Origin: Haladaptatus halobius
GTDB taxonomy: Archaea; Halobacteriota; Halobacteria; Halobacteriales; Haladaptataceae
Assembly (NCBI RefSeq): GCF_020618475.1
Contig: NZ_CP085339.1
Coordinates: 186,001 to 250,000, forward strand
Reading direction: 5' to 3'
DNA: 64,000 nucleotides
This document shows, one piece after another, positions 52,423 through 59,535 of this stretch. Position 1 is the first letter of the stretch. Each line of letters begins with the position of its first letter. The position numbers were made by a program, and so were the translations under genes. The notes under the pieces were generated by a model. The model searched no databases and was not told where the DNA came from. It was given only the letters and a program-made list of their open reading frames with translations.

Positions 52423-52851
52423 TCAACTGAATGGATTGTCCGGTGTCTCCAGTCGGGTAATATCTCCAATTACGTCGAAGTCATCGTCAAACGAGTACAG
52501 GTACTCAATACCCTCTCGCTGCATGTACGCAGCAATCGTCGCGTCCCCAAGAGAGAGTCCTTCGTAGGTCTGAAAGAGAGAGACGGCGTTGGTGAAGTCC
52601 TTTTGTGCCGCGTGGAGTACCTCAAATCCAGCAGACTGATTAAGCCGCTCATACGTCTCCACAGCCATTTCGTGACGCTTCCGGTTGTGTATCCAATTGA
52701 AAGTTTCAAGAGCGATGTAGTTCGTCACTCGTCCAGTCGGGAGGTCGCCGCGATCCATCCCGCGGACGATCTCCAGAGCACTATCGTGATGCTGGTCATC
52801 GATATCCGCCATCCCGATAAGAACGCCTGTGTCGACAACTGCAACTGCCAT
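52423..52851 (-). CDS. PIN-domain toxin (VapC-like)
   Basis: A 142-residue PIN nuclease: VAVVDTGVLIGMADIDDQHH with the first acidic residue, TNYIALETFNWI with the second, GLSLGDATIAAYMQREGIEY with the third and a final SFDDDFDVIGDITRLE with further Asp. These four carboxylates form the RNase site. ATG 52851 shares one base with the antitoxin stop (TAATG), so it is the second gene of the pair. Confidence 0.9.
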   Translation of the reverse strand: MAVAVVDTGVLIGMADIDDQHHDSALEIVRGMDRGDLPTGRVTNYIALETFNWIHNRKRHEMAVETYERLNQSAGFEVLHAAQKDFTNAVSLFQTYEGLSLGDATIAAYMQREGIEYLYSFDDDFDVIGDITRLETPDNPFS

Positions 52852-53120
52852 TAGTTGTTCTCCACGAAGGCGGGATCCTCCTCATGGCCGGCGAGGTCGT
52901 GCGTTTCAGATCCGCCACCACCCATCGATACCGGTTTAAAGTCGTCGAACGCTCCGTAGCGCTGCTTGACAACTTCCACAGAGAGGTTGCCTTCATTGTC
53001 AGTATTCCAGCGGAGTTTGTCGCCTGGTTCAATGTCGAGACGTCGGCGAAGCGACGCCGGAATCGTAACCATTCCCCGGTCGCTAACCTTGGTTTCTTCC
53101 GGAGGTTCTTCGGTTGTCAT
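52851..53120 (-). CDS. AbrB/SpoVT-type antitoxin (VapB-like)
   Basis: An 89-residue protein: MTTEEPPEETKVSDRGMVTI, PASLRRRLDIEPGDKLRWNT gives a swapped-hairpin AbrB domain. The C-terminal acidic and glycine-rich tail (VSMGGGGSETHDLAGHEEDP) should neutralise the PIN toxin. Starts at 53147 or 53120 are possible; 53120 matches the family. It presumably autoregulates the operon. Confidence 0.85.
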   Translation of the reverse strand: MTTEEPPEETKVSDRGMVTIPASLRRRLDIEPGDKLRWNTDNEGNLSVEVVKQRYGAFDDFKPVSMGGGGSETHDLAGHEEDPAFVENN

Positions 53121-53216
53121 ACGTGGCAGTACTGGCTCTTGTGGCATACATGTTGCGCCTCATGTAGCCGTAGTCGATCTGTGAACCACACCGGAACACC
53201 ATCTACTTCGGTTAGC

Positions 53217-53456
53217 TCAGGCCGGCCGAATCCAGATAACGCGCCGTGCTTCGGGCTTCTTCTTTCGAATTTCGTCGCTCTCATGGAGTCGAGTGAGAAC
53301 GTTATAGGCTGACCGTCGTGACCATCCAAGTTCGTCCGCGATCTCACTCGTCATGTAGGGTTCGAGCGGCTTCATGACCTCTAGTACCGCTTCTTCGGTG
53401 TGCTCTTGGACATATTCCCCGCTCTCATTACGTGCCCTTTCATCGTTCTCTGTCAT
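53217..53456 (-). CDS. HTH regulator of the SWIM cassette, family B (intact)
   Basis: A 79-residue winged helix: MTENDERARNESGEYVQEHT, VLEVMKPLEPYMTSEIADEL, GWSRRSAYNVLTRLHESDEI and RKKKPEARRVIWIRPA. The start at 53456 parallels family A and sits 35 bp from the first operator. It diverges from a leader whose SWIM gene is gone. Remnants of the same family are at 7544, 9378 and 23532. Confidence 0.8.
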   Translation of the reverse strand: MTENDERARNESGEYVQEHTEEAVLEVMKPLEPYMTSEIADELGWSRRSAYNVLTRLHESDEIRKKKPEARRVIWIRPA

Positions 53457-53490
53457 ACCTGCTCCTTCATTTCCGCATGACATAAGATTA

Positions 53491-53538
53491 TTCCTTACAG
53501 GGAAATCGGTGGTTTTATTACCTATTCCCTACAAGGAA
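53491..53538. promoter_or_regulatory. Paired operators in the divergent HTH-B promoter
   Basis: TTCCTTACAGGGAA (53491-53504) and TTCCCTACAAGGAA (53525-53538) are near-palindromes spaced 34 bp start to start, identical spacing to the family-A pair at 25025. The second site runs into the leader start (ACGTAGGAAG). The sequence differs completely from the family-A operator, as expected for a different HTH protein. Confidence 0.75.
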
Positions 53539-53540
53539 TA

Positions 53541-53590
53541 CGTAGGAAGAACGGTGCCCTCAGGCGTGGTGAAACGCGCCGGGTTATTCA
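53541..53590 (+). ncRNA. Truncated SWIM leader, copy 3
   Basis: GTAGGAAGAACGGTGCCCTC and AGGCGTGGTGAAACGCGCCG match the first half of the leaders at 25080 and 41520, including the outer-stem 5' strand, the closing-stem 5' strand and hairpin 1 (GCGT/ACGC). The second hairpin, the 3' strands and the SWIM gene are missing. Confidence 0.6.
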
Positions 53591-53648
53591 CCATTAGGCG
53601 AGAATAAGAAAGATCATACTTTGGCTTCTATTCGTAATGGAATCGAGT

Positions 53649-54653
53649 TCAGGGTTCAATCACGGCTCGAAACCGAACCTCGCTTTCCATCATACGTTCA
53701 TAAGCTTCAGCGGCCTCCGTTAGGTCGAATACCTCCACCTCGGGCGTAATATCACGAAGTGCACTGAATTCTAACGTATCCTGTGAATCACGGGCATGAC
53801 CGGAAGCCCAGCCACGGATTGTCCCACGATTTCCAACCAATGATGCTCCAGAGACATCAATAGGGTCGCCGGGGACACCAACAACGACGACTTCACCGTC
53901 CGTTCCCAAACCAGGGATGATAGAAGAAATTGCCGTCGCACTCGGTGCTGTAGCAAGGATCACCGTTGCGCCACCAAGTTCAGAGAGTACTTCTGCAGCA
54001 TCTTCTGCATTCGCGTCGATAAAATGATCAGCACCTAAATCGAATGCGTACTCTTTTTTGTCTGTTCCGCGTGAAATTGCAACCGTCTCGAATCCTGCTT
54101 GATGAGCATACTGTACGCCAAGATGACCGAGGCCACCGATACCTTGTACGGCGACTAAATCACCTGGCTGAGCGTCGGTGTGTCGAAGGGCGTTATAGGT
54201 CGTGATTCCAGCACACAGTAACGGTGCAGCATCAACTGGTTCGAGCTCGTCCGGTACTCGAGCGAGTGCCTCCGCGTTAATAGTAGCATATTCAGCGTAC
54301 CCGCCATCGACCGTTATACCATGGATGTCCTCATTTTTACATTGTTGAAACTCACCACGACGGCAAGCATCACAGACGAAGCAGTGACCGCCGTGCCAAC
54401 CGGCACCAACACGGTCTCCTTCGGTCCACAGTTCTACAGCTGAACCAACGGAGTCCACACGTCCAACGATCTCATGCCCGGGAATTCGGGGGTAAGAAAG
54501 ACCTGGGTAGCCACCCTCTTTCGCGTACGAGTCGCTATGGCAGACACCGCAGGCTTCGATCTCGACGCGAACCTCCGTGGCTTCCGGATTGGGAACTGTT
54601 CGGTCGACAAGTTCAAATGGTGCACCAGGTTCAGCTACCTCTATTGCGCGCAT
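53649..54653 (-). CDS. Zinc-dependent alcohol dehydrogenase
   Basis: A 334-residue medium-chain dehydrogenase. The catalytic zinc site is CGVCHSDSYAKEGG with RIPGHEIVG, the structural zinc loop HCFVCDACRRGEFQQC, and the nucleotide site GIGGLGHLGVQYAHQAGF. It should oxidise alcohols or reduce aldehydes with NAD(P). Starts at 54653 (MRAIEVAEPG) and 54665 (MPDTMRAIEV) are both reasonable. Divergent from the 54709 gene. Confidence 0.93.
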   Translation of the reverse strand: MRAIEVAEPGAPFELVDRTVPNPEATEVRVEIEACGVCHSDSYAKEGGYPGLSYPRIPGHEIVGRVDSVGSAVELWTEGDRVGAGWHGGHCFVCDACRRGEFQQCKNEDIHGITVDGGYAEYATINAEALARVPDELEPVDAAPLLCAGITTYNALRHTDAQPGDLVAVQGIGGLGHLGVQYAHQAGFETVAISRGTDKKEYAFDLGADHFIDANAEDAAEVLSELGGATVILATAPSATAISSIIPGLGTDGEVVVVGVPGDPIDVSGASLVGNRGTIRGWASGHARDSQDTLEFSALRDITPEVEVFDLTEAAEAYERMMESEVRFRAVIEP

Positions 54654-54708
54654 TGTGTCAGGCATAGCATCATAGCTATCGGGCGCACTGTCAATAAAGA
54701 TAGCTTCA

Positions 54709-55440
54709 GTGGAAAGAGATCGTTTCAACACGTCCCCATGCGTAACAGATCTGACCCAGCGTTGGAAAAGGCGCCATGACTACCCAGAACTTCCGACCCT
54801 CGACAGCGGTGTCACACTCCTCGAGACGGACGAGCGAGCGACCGGCGCGTTACAGTCGCTCGTACTCGACCATTTGCTTCTCGGCGGTGGCTCGGCTATT
54901 TGGATAGACGTCCACGGTCATGGGACAACACAACTACTCTCGCGGATCGCACCATCCATACGCGTCCTTGATCGCATCCGAACCGCACGTGCATTCACCG
55001 CATGGCAACACCAAAGCCTCTGCCAGGATCTCATACCTGAACTCACTGACGTCACTGCCGTGGTCGTCCTTCCGGCGTTCGAGTGGTTCTATCGGTCGGA
55101 GGAGCTGTCGCGTGGCGACGGTGAGCGGATGCTCGCGGCGGCTGTCGATCTCATCGGCGAAATTGTGGATACATTCGACGTCTCAGTGCTCATGACTCAG
55201 CACACGGATGATGCGCTAACAGATTCGATTCAAGAGTGCGCAGCCGACGTCATTCGGTGCGAACAGACACCGTATGGGCCACGCTTTTCGGGCGACGAGT
55301 ATGAGACGTTAGTGTATCCACTCGACAATGGAATGGTGCAAACGACGCTTGCCTTCTGGCAGCAGGTGCTGACAACCCGCCACCCAGCGGTTGCTGATGC
55401 CGATTCCCCAATAGAGGTGAGTGTCCATGGGTCGTACTAA
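54709..55440 (+). CDS. Hypothetical RecA-fold-like protein
   Basis: A 243-residue protein. After LDSGVTLLETDERATGALQS comes LVLDHLLLGGGSAIWIDVHG with a degenerate phosphate loop, then VTAVVVLPAFEWFYRS and VSVLMTQHTDDALTDS, the strand order of RecA/RadA-like domains without a Walker A. Start GTG 54709 is the best in frame. The next gene overlaps its 3' end by 14 bp. Family known to me only as a conserved haloarchaeal pair; function unknown. Confidence 0.6.
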   Translation: MERDRFNTSPCVTDLTQRWKRRHDYPELPTLDSGVTLLETDERATGALQSLVLDHLLLGGGSAIWIDVHGHGTTQLLSRIAPSIRVLDRIRTARAFTAWQHQSLCQDLIPELTDVTAVVVLPAFEWFYRSEELSRGDGERMLAAAVDLIGEIVDTFDVSVLMTQHTDDALTDSIQECAADVIRCEQTPYGPRFSGDEYETLVYPLDNGMVQTTLAFWQQVLTTRHPAVADADSPIEVSVHGSY

Positions 55441-55711
55441 CCTGACGTATCGCGACGCACTGCGCGTCATGGAATCACGATGGGATGACTACCGTCGTGC
55501 ACTTCGACACACCGATCAGGAGGTGTTTGATCGGCTCTTCGAATATGCCCGAGCACACGCTGATGCTAGCGGGCTGCAGAACCACCAGTTCGTCGAGGTT
55601 CCGGCGCTCGTCTCGATGCTCCTCGAACAACAAAAGCAGATCGACGATCTCGAAGATCGACTCGATCACGTCCAAGTCAACGAGTTTCGGGACGTGCGTG
55701 TGATAGAGTGA
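55427..55711 (+). CDS. Hypothetical coiled-coil protein, partner of the 54709 gene
   Basis: A 94-residue acidic protein, MGRTNLTYRDALRVMESRWD, then FDRLFEYARAHADASGLQNH and a C-terminal helix LVSMLLEQQKQIDDLEDRLD suited to a coiled coil. ATG 55427 overlaps the previous stop by 14 bp, so the two are co-translated. Its 3' region is fully overlapped by a DUF7344-like gene on the other strand. Confidence 0.7.
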   Translation: MGRTNLTYRDALRVMESRWDDYRRALRHTDQEVFDRLFEYARAHADASGLQNHQFVEVPALVSMLLEQQKQIDDLEDRLDHVQVNEFRDVRVIE

Positions 55712-55996
55712 CGTGTACATCTCCTGGCGTGTGAGCGTCGCGATGTTCGCCTCTGCGGTGTCGGTCTCCCAGGCAGCGAGTTTGGTTCCGAGGTCATCAA
55801 GCGACCATTCGGTCTCTTCAGCGAGGGTGTAGACGAGGTAGCGTCGTCGTGGATGCGCAATTGCCTCGAAGACGGGTTGTAATTCGAGGATGGACTCGGA
55901 GATATCGATGTCGAAATCGCGCTTGGCGGCGCTCTCCTCGGCGGCCTGACCCGAGTGTGTCTCCCTCTCGTTGGGAGGTGGATCGTCCCCCGCCAT
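55475..55996 (-). CDS. DUF7344-like HTH protein with antisense-derived tail
   Basis: Residues 30-110 are a normal haloarchaeal DUF7344-like winged helix: VFEAIAHPRRRYLVYTLAEE, WSLDDLGTKLAAWETDTAEA and YTSLYHTHVPKLVDLDVIES. From about residue 96 on the frame reads the antisense of the 55427 gene (IFEIVDLLLLFEEHRDERRN), giving a tail with no family similarity. The natural 3' end seems lost, so the last 75 residues are accidental coding. Start at 55996 is supported by an acidic Asp/Glu-rich N-terminus. Confidence 0.7.
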   Translation of the reverse strand: MAGDDPPPNERETHSGQAAEESAAKRDFDIDISESILELQPVFEAIAHPRRRYLVYTLAEETEWSLDDLGTKLAAWETDTAEANIATLTRQEMYTSLYHTHVPKLVDLDVIESIFEIVDLLLLFEEHRDERRNLDELVVLQPASISVCSGIFEEPIKHLLIGVSKCTTVVIPS

Positions 55997-56188
55997 AGCT
56001 AACTTTGGAGTGTAAATGTATTAAAAACTCGGTGTAGAGCGTGTCTTCCGACCATTTCGAACTAATGCGTATACAGTTGCAGTCTCTTTATATCTATTTA
56101 TAGTGTCATGTTTCTCATTCAACTACTCGAAATCGCCTGATAGTGACGAGCAGTGCTGGTCTGAATGGTTGGTGTGACCGACCGGTAG

Positions 56189-56563
56189 ACAGGTCGGTCG
56201 GCAGGAGCAACGAAATTCGACCCTGCGACGGACGAGATTACGATCGCGCTGACGTGGGACGCCTACGACTCGCACGGCTGGGAGCAATTCAGTTCGACCG
56301 TCCGCCACGAGTTGATCCACGCATGGCAGTACCACGAGTTCGGAGAGGCGGACCACGGGCGAACGTTCGCCCGCTGGATCGACATTCTCGACACCGCACA
56401 ATACTGCGAGCGATTCAGATCGCCGAACTGGTGGGTGATTTGCGAGGATTTCGGTGGGCAACTGGCGCGCTACCAGCGTTCCAAGGTCGTGAAACACCCC
56501 GAGACGTACAGTTGTGGTGAGTGCGGTGGGTCGCTGCGGGTCGAGGAGACTGCCGGACAATGA
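56189..56563 (+). pseudogene. SprT-like protease, N-terminally truncated, active site intact
   Basis: The frame opens after TAG 56186-56188 and reads GATKFDPATDEITIALTWDA, HGWEQFSSTVRHELIHAWQY, GEADHGRTFARWIDILDT, WWVICEDFGGQLARYQRSKV and SCGECGGSLRVEETAGQ. All zinc ligands (HELIH and DHG) and the C-terminal CxxC are kept, but the first about 75 residues and a normal start are missing; TTG 56312 is the first possible start and would remove HExxH. Confidence 0.8.
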
Positions 56564-56829
56564 GGACAGAATATCGTTGTCCCCGCTGTCAGCGGGTTGT
56601 TGGGCCTATAACGGTGTCTGGCCCGTCGTTGATCCATCTGAGTCCGTGCGGGCACCAGGTCGCCACTCCCGACGAAGTGCTTGAGATGGGCGATCTGCAC
56701 CCACCACGCCCTGATATGTGGGTGACGGACTTCCTCGGTGAATCTCATCGACTCCCGCTGACGCGTTCGGCTCTCCGTCACTCTTTCATTCGTTCGTTTC
56801 TGGTTGGGACAGGCGCTAACATACGTTAG
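56560..56829 (+). CDS. Small zinc-ribbon protein of the SWIM/SprT cassette, copy 2
   Basis: An 89-residue protein, MRTEYRCPRCQRVVGPITVS, HLSPCGHQVATPDEVLEMGD and PDMWVTDFLGESHRLPLTRS, close to the 34942 copy throughout. Its ATG overlaps the SprT TGA (ATGA), showing that it belongs to the same operon. One CPRC knuckle and a CGH form a probable zinc site. Function unknown. Confidence 0.65.
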   Translation: MRTEYRCPRCQRVVGPITVSGPSLIHLSPCGHQVATPDEVLEMGDLHPPRPDMWVTDFLGESHRLPLTRSALRHSFIRSFLVGTGANIR

Positions 56830-57193
56830 TATAATAAACTAATCTACACGGTTCTGCTGAAGCTCTCAGAGCGTGACAGGAGTGGTGTGCTGAATAGAGA
56901 GGATTTATGCAGAATGGTTACATCGCTCCATTTTGAGCGGAAGTTCCTGAACAGTGATTTTGAAATGATGAGTGATAATTCGGGACGGTTCAAACCATTC
57001 ACGAGACTCGTTACCCAGCGGAAACCGTCGAATGCACGGCCGAGCAGGAACGACAAACGGAAATTGGACCAATCCGCGGCGACACTAACCCCGGGACAGT
57101 CCGCACGTTTAATACTGGATACCGGCGAGCGGTGTCGTTGGGTGGGAGTGCTCCAGCCATCCTGGATTATTCCTGTCCGACTGGTGAAGAGGC

Positions 57194-57499
57194 ATGAAAC
57201 GGACAAAAACGACAATAGCGCTGTTGACGATGGTCGTCGTCATCGGCTTGACGTTCGGAAGTGGTGCTGCCTTTGCCGGCGCCGACTATTCCGATAAGAA
57301 AGATGTCAAGAAAGACGACAAGAAGGAAAAGAAAGAAAAGAAGAAGGGCAAGAAAGGAAAGGAGAAGGTGACGATCTGCCACCGACCGCCTGGCAACCCG
57401 AGCAACGCCCAGACGCTGACGTTAGGCGCACCGGGAGCACAGGCGCACTTGGACAATCACCCGAAGGACACTAAGGGCCCCTGCCCGAAGAAATACTGA
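57194..57499 (+). CDS. Secreted lysine-rich protein with CHRPPGNP domain
   Basis: A 101-residue protein. A signal peptide (MKRTKTTIALLTMVVVIGLT with an Ala-rich end AAFAGA) leads to a basic stretch of about 26 residues, mostly Lys with some Asp and Glu, then VTICHRPPGNPSNAQTLTLG, HLDNHPKDTKGPC. The latter is a short Cys/His domain seen in secreted bacterial and archaeal proteins with unknown role. The lysine run is extreme for a haloarchaeon, whose exported proteins are normally acidic. Likely acquired horizontally. Confidence 0.7.
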   Translation: MKRTKTTIALLTMVVVIGLTFGSGAAFAGADYSDKKDVKKDDKKEKKEKKKGKKGKEKVTICHRPPGNPSNAQTLTLGAPGAQAHLDNHPKDTKGPCPKKY

Positions 57500-57610
57500 G
57501 CTAACGATACTTTTTTATCGCTGACTCCAGCCCAGACGCCAGCGCCCGAAAGCGAAGAGCGATGAGCGATCGCTATCTTCAATGATCTACCAATGGCTCC
57601 CGCTACATTC

Positions 57611-57890
57611 GCGCCCTGTATTCAGTCTAACCGCTAGAACCGATCACCTCTTGAGGGTTTCAACAAAGCCATGTTAGTAGACTATACTAACCCTGGGTAT
57701 CCACTTTTGCTCTGACTGGCGACTGTTTACGCGATTTGCAGCAAAACATCAGTGCATGCTGCGGGAGACGGCCCTATTCGATATGCTCTACAATGAGCTT
57801 GCAACCGTTCTATAAGAGATACGACCTGACGAGATCGACGCTGATGGGCTTGCAACGCGACTGCTTGAAAATGACGGGGACAAATGGCTT
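57611..57890 (+). repeat. Dispersed repeat, copy 2, with decayed gene start
   Basis: Partner of 39743-40022. It retains LRETALFDMLYNELATVL without the one-base deletion of copy 1, then TAA where copy 1 has Glu, then RPDEIDADGLATRLLEN and DGDKWL. The similarity stops at 57890, exactly at the stop codon of the membrane protein gene on the other strand. Confidence 0.75.
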
Positions 57891-58212
57891 AGAGGATTTT
57901 CCGAACGTTTCGGTACACACGGACATTGACGCTAGAAAGAACGAAACACCAGCCAACGAATACCCCATAGAAGATGGCTGCTTGGTAGCGTGGCGGGACT
58001 GCATTAAGCGGTAGGACCGCAAGTGAAAGTGAGATGATACCGAAGAGTACAGCACCAAGAAGATAGACGCCTTTTCCGAGTGGTGTGTGGACGCTCATAA
58101 TAAGCGGTGAGATCACCATTGTGAGTACCAAGAAACCAAGAAGTGAGCCAAAAGCGACTAACGTGTCGCGGCCACCGATTAAGCGTTGAAGTGGGGATGT
58201 CGTCGCGGCCAT
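57889..58212 (-). CDS. Small membrane protein, three TM helices
   Basis: A 107-residue protein: MAATTSPLQRLIGGRDTLVA, hydrophobic segments FGSLLGFLVLTMVISPLIM, VYLLGAVLFGIISLSLAVL and AIFYGVFVGWCFVLSS. Its stop codon coincides with the boundary of the dispersed repeat, so the C-terminal end (VRVYRNVRKIL) may have been remade by the insertion. No family recognised. Confidence 0.55.
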   Translation of the reverse strand: MAATTSPLQRLIGGRDTLVAFGSLLGFLVLTMVISPLIMSVHTPLGKGVYLLGAVLFGIISLSLAVLPLNAVPPRYQAAIFYGVFVGWCFVLSSVNVRVYRNVRKIL

Positions 58213-58794
58213 AATTTCACTACGTTTGCAGATAGCAAAAGGATTGCTCTCAATAGGATTTCGCGAGTTTAGGCGATGTTCTCTGGTTTTCTGGGCAATT
58301 ACTCATCGACTGGTGAATGAGTTTATATCCGGCCGGGTTTTTGAGACGCTATCCAAACAAGATGGTCTGTATTCGACTGAAATGTGAGAGTTCTCCCTGT
58401 TTCTAAATGCGTGATTGATTCTATAACCGAAGTAGAACGTGTGACGGTAGCGAGGTCGAATTCTCGAATTTGCCTGATTTGGCCGATTGACTGCCGGTTG
58501 AGAGTATAAGCGGCAGTGGAATCGACCGGGTCGCCACCCTCCGGGAAGCACAAATCCCGTCTCCGTTATCGAGAGGCTGATTTTGTTGGGGAGAACACTT
58601 GGTTGAAGAGAGTCAATCAAATCTATTCGACCAGTATAATGAGTTTAGATACAGTCACTACTAGGATGGCAACCAATATCTCCAATCATCTCAACAGTGA
58701 TTGGGTCGTCAACAGCTAGTCGTAACCTGTAATAAGAATCATCAATCTGATTGCCAATACTTCAATAAGAAAAAGACTGAACGTAGTAGATGGT
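58213..58794. other. Gap with a possible gene fragment
   Basis: About 580 bp. On the minus strand at 58323-58553, RQSIGQIRQIREFDLATVTR and TGRTLTFQSNTDHLVWIASQ read like part of a structured protein, but there is no good start or stop context. Otherwise nothing is seen. Confidence 0.3.
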
Positions 58795-59190
58795 TCAAAT
58801 CACTTTCTTGCCAATGATTGTCGCGTTCCGTGTTTCAACAACCGTTCCATTGACTGTATTAACCGCGACAATTGTCACCGTACCAGTTGTCGGCAGCATG
58901 AGTGTTACAGTCGTCTCACCACTTTCAACAGGCGTTTTATAGACTGCTTTGCCTGTCGCATCGATCACGTTCAATTGGGTCACACCTTCGCTGGTCGTTG
59001 CCTCATCGGTGAGCGTGACCCGCGTATCGACCTTCCCTGCTGCAACTGAATCAGTTGTCGACGCACCTTTGAAAACAGATGAATCAGCAGTACCGAGAGT
59101 TACCGTTGGATCGAGTGTTAGACAGCCACTCGTCATCGAGACCATCACGACCAGTATCGTGACCATCACAACGCGAATCCGTTGATTCAT
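58795..59190 (-). CDS. Exported lipoprotein, beta-rich
   Basis: A 131-residue protein with lipobox VSMTSGC after a hydrophobic signal (MNQRIRVVMVTILVVMVSMT). The mature part is Thr/Val-rich with alternating strands (VTLTDEATTSEGVTQLNVID, TTVTLMLPTTGTVTIVAVNT), an immunoglobulin-like or cell-surface look. ATG 59190 is chosen. Unrecognised. Confidence 0.65.
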   Translation of the reverse strand: MNQRIRVVMVTILVVMVSMTSGCLTLDPTVTLGTADSSVFKGASTTDSVAAGKVDTRVTLTDEATTSEGVTQLNVIDATGKAVYKTPVESGETTVTLMLPTTGTVTIVAVNTVNGTVVETRNATIIGKKVI

Positions 59191-59310
59191 TACTTTTATG
59201 ACTTGGTGCGGCATGCTTAGTCCTCACGACTAGCCGGTCCGGCCGTGGCTATCCATTTTCCGTCTATCGATCAGCATTCTTAGGCCCGTTGAGTCCAACA
59301 GAAAAACGTA

Positions 59311-59535
59311 ATGAGTCAAATGCAGGGAACTCAATGGGAGTATAAGACGCTGAGACCACCGCGTGGTGAAACCAAAAAAGAAGCCGATGATCCGCAAAAG
59401 GAATTGAATGCCTACGGCGAAGATGGGTGGGAACTGAGCGAGACGATCGACTACACGGGTGGCGGCACCAAATATCTCGTGTTTAAACGACCAGCTGCAG
59501 CTGATACGTGCGCCGGTGAGGACGCAGAATCATGA
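59311..59535 (+). CDS. DUF4177 protein
   Basis: A 74-residue protein with the DUF4177 signature: TQWEYKTLRPPRG at the start, ELNAYGEDGWELSETIDY in the middle and YLVFKRP near the end. Function unknown. Its TGA overlaps the ATG of the following membrane protein (ATGA at 59532), so the two are coupled. Confidence 0.85.
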   Translation: MSQMQGTQWEYKTLRPPRGETKKEADDPQKELNAYGEDGWELSETIDYTGGGTKYLVFKRPAAADTCAGEDAES

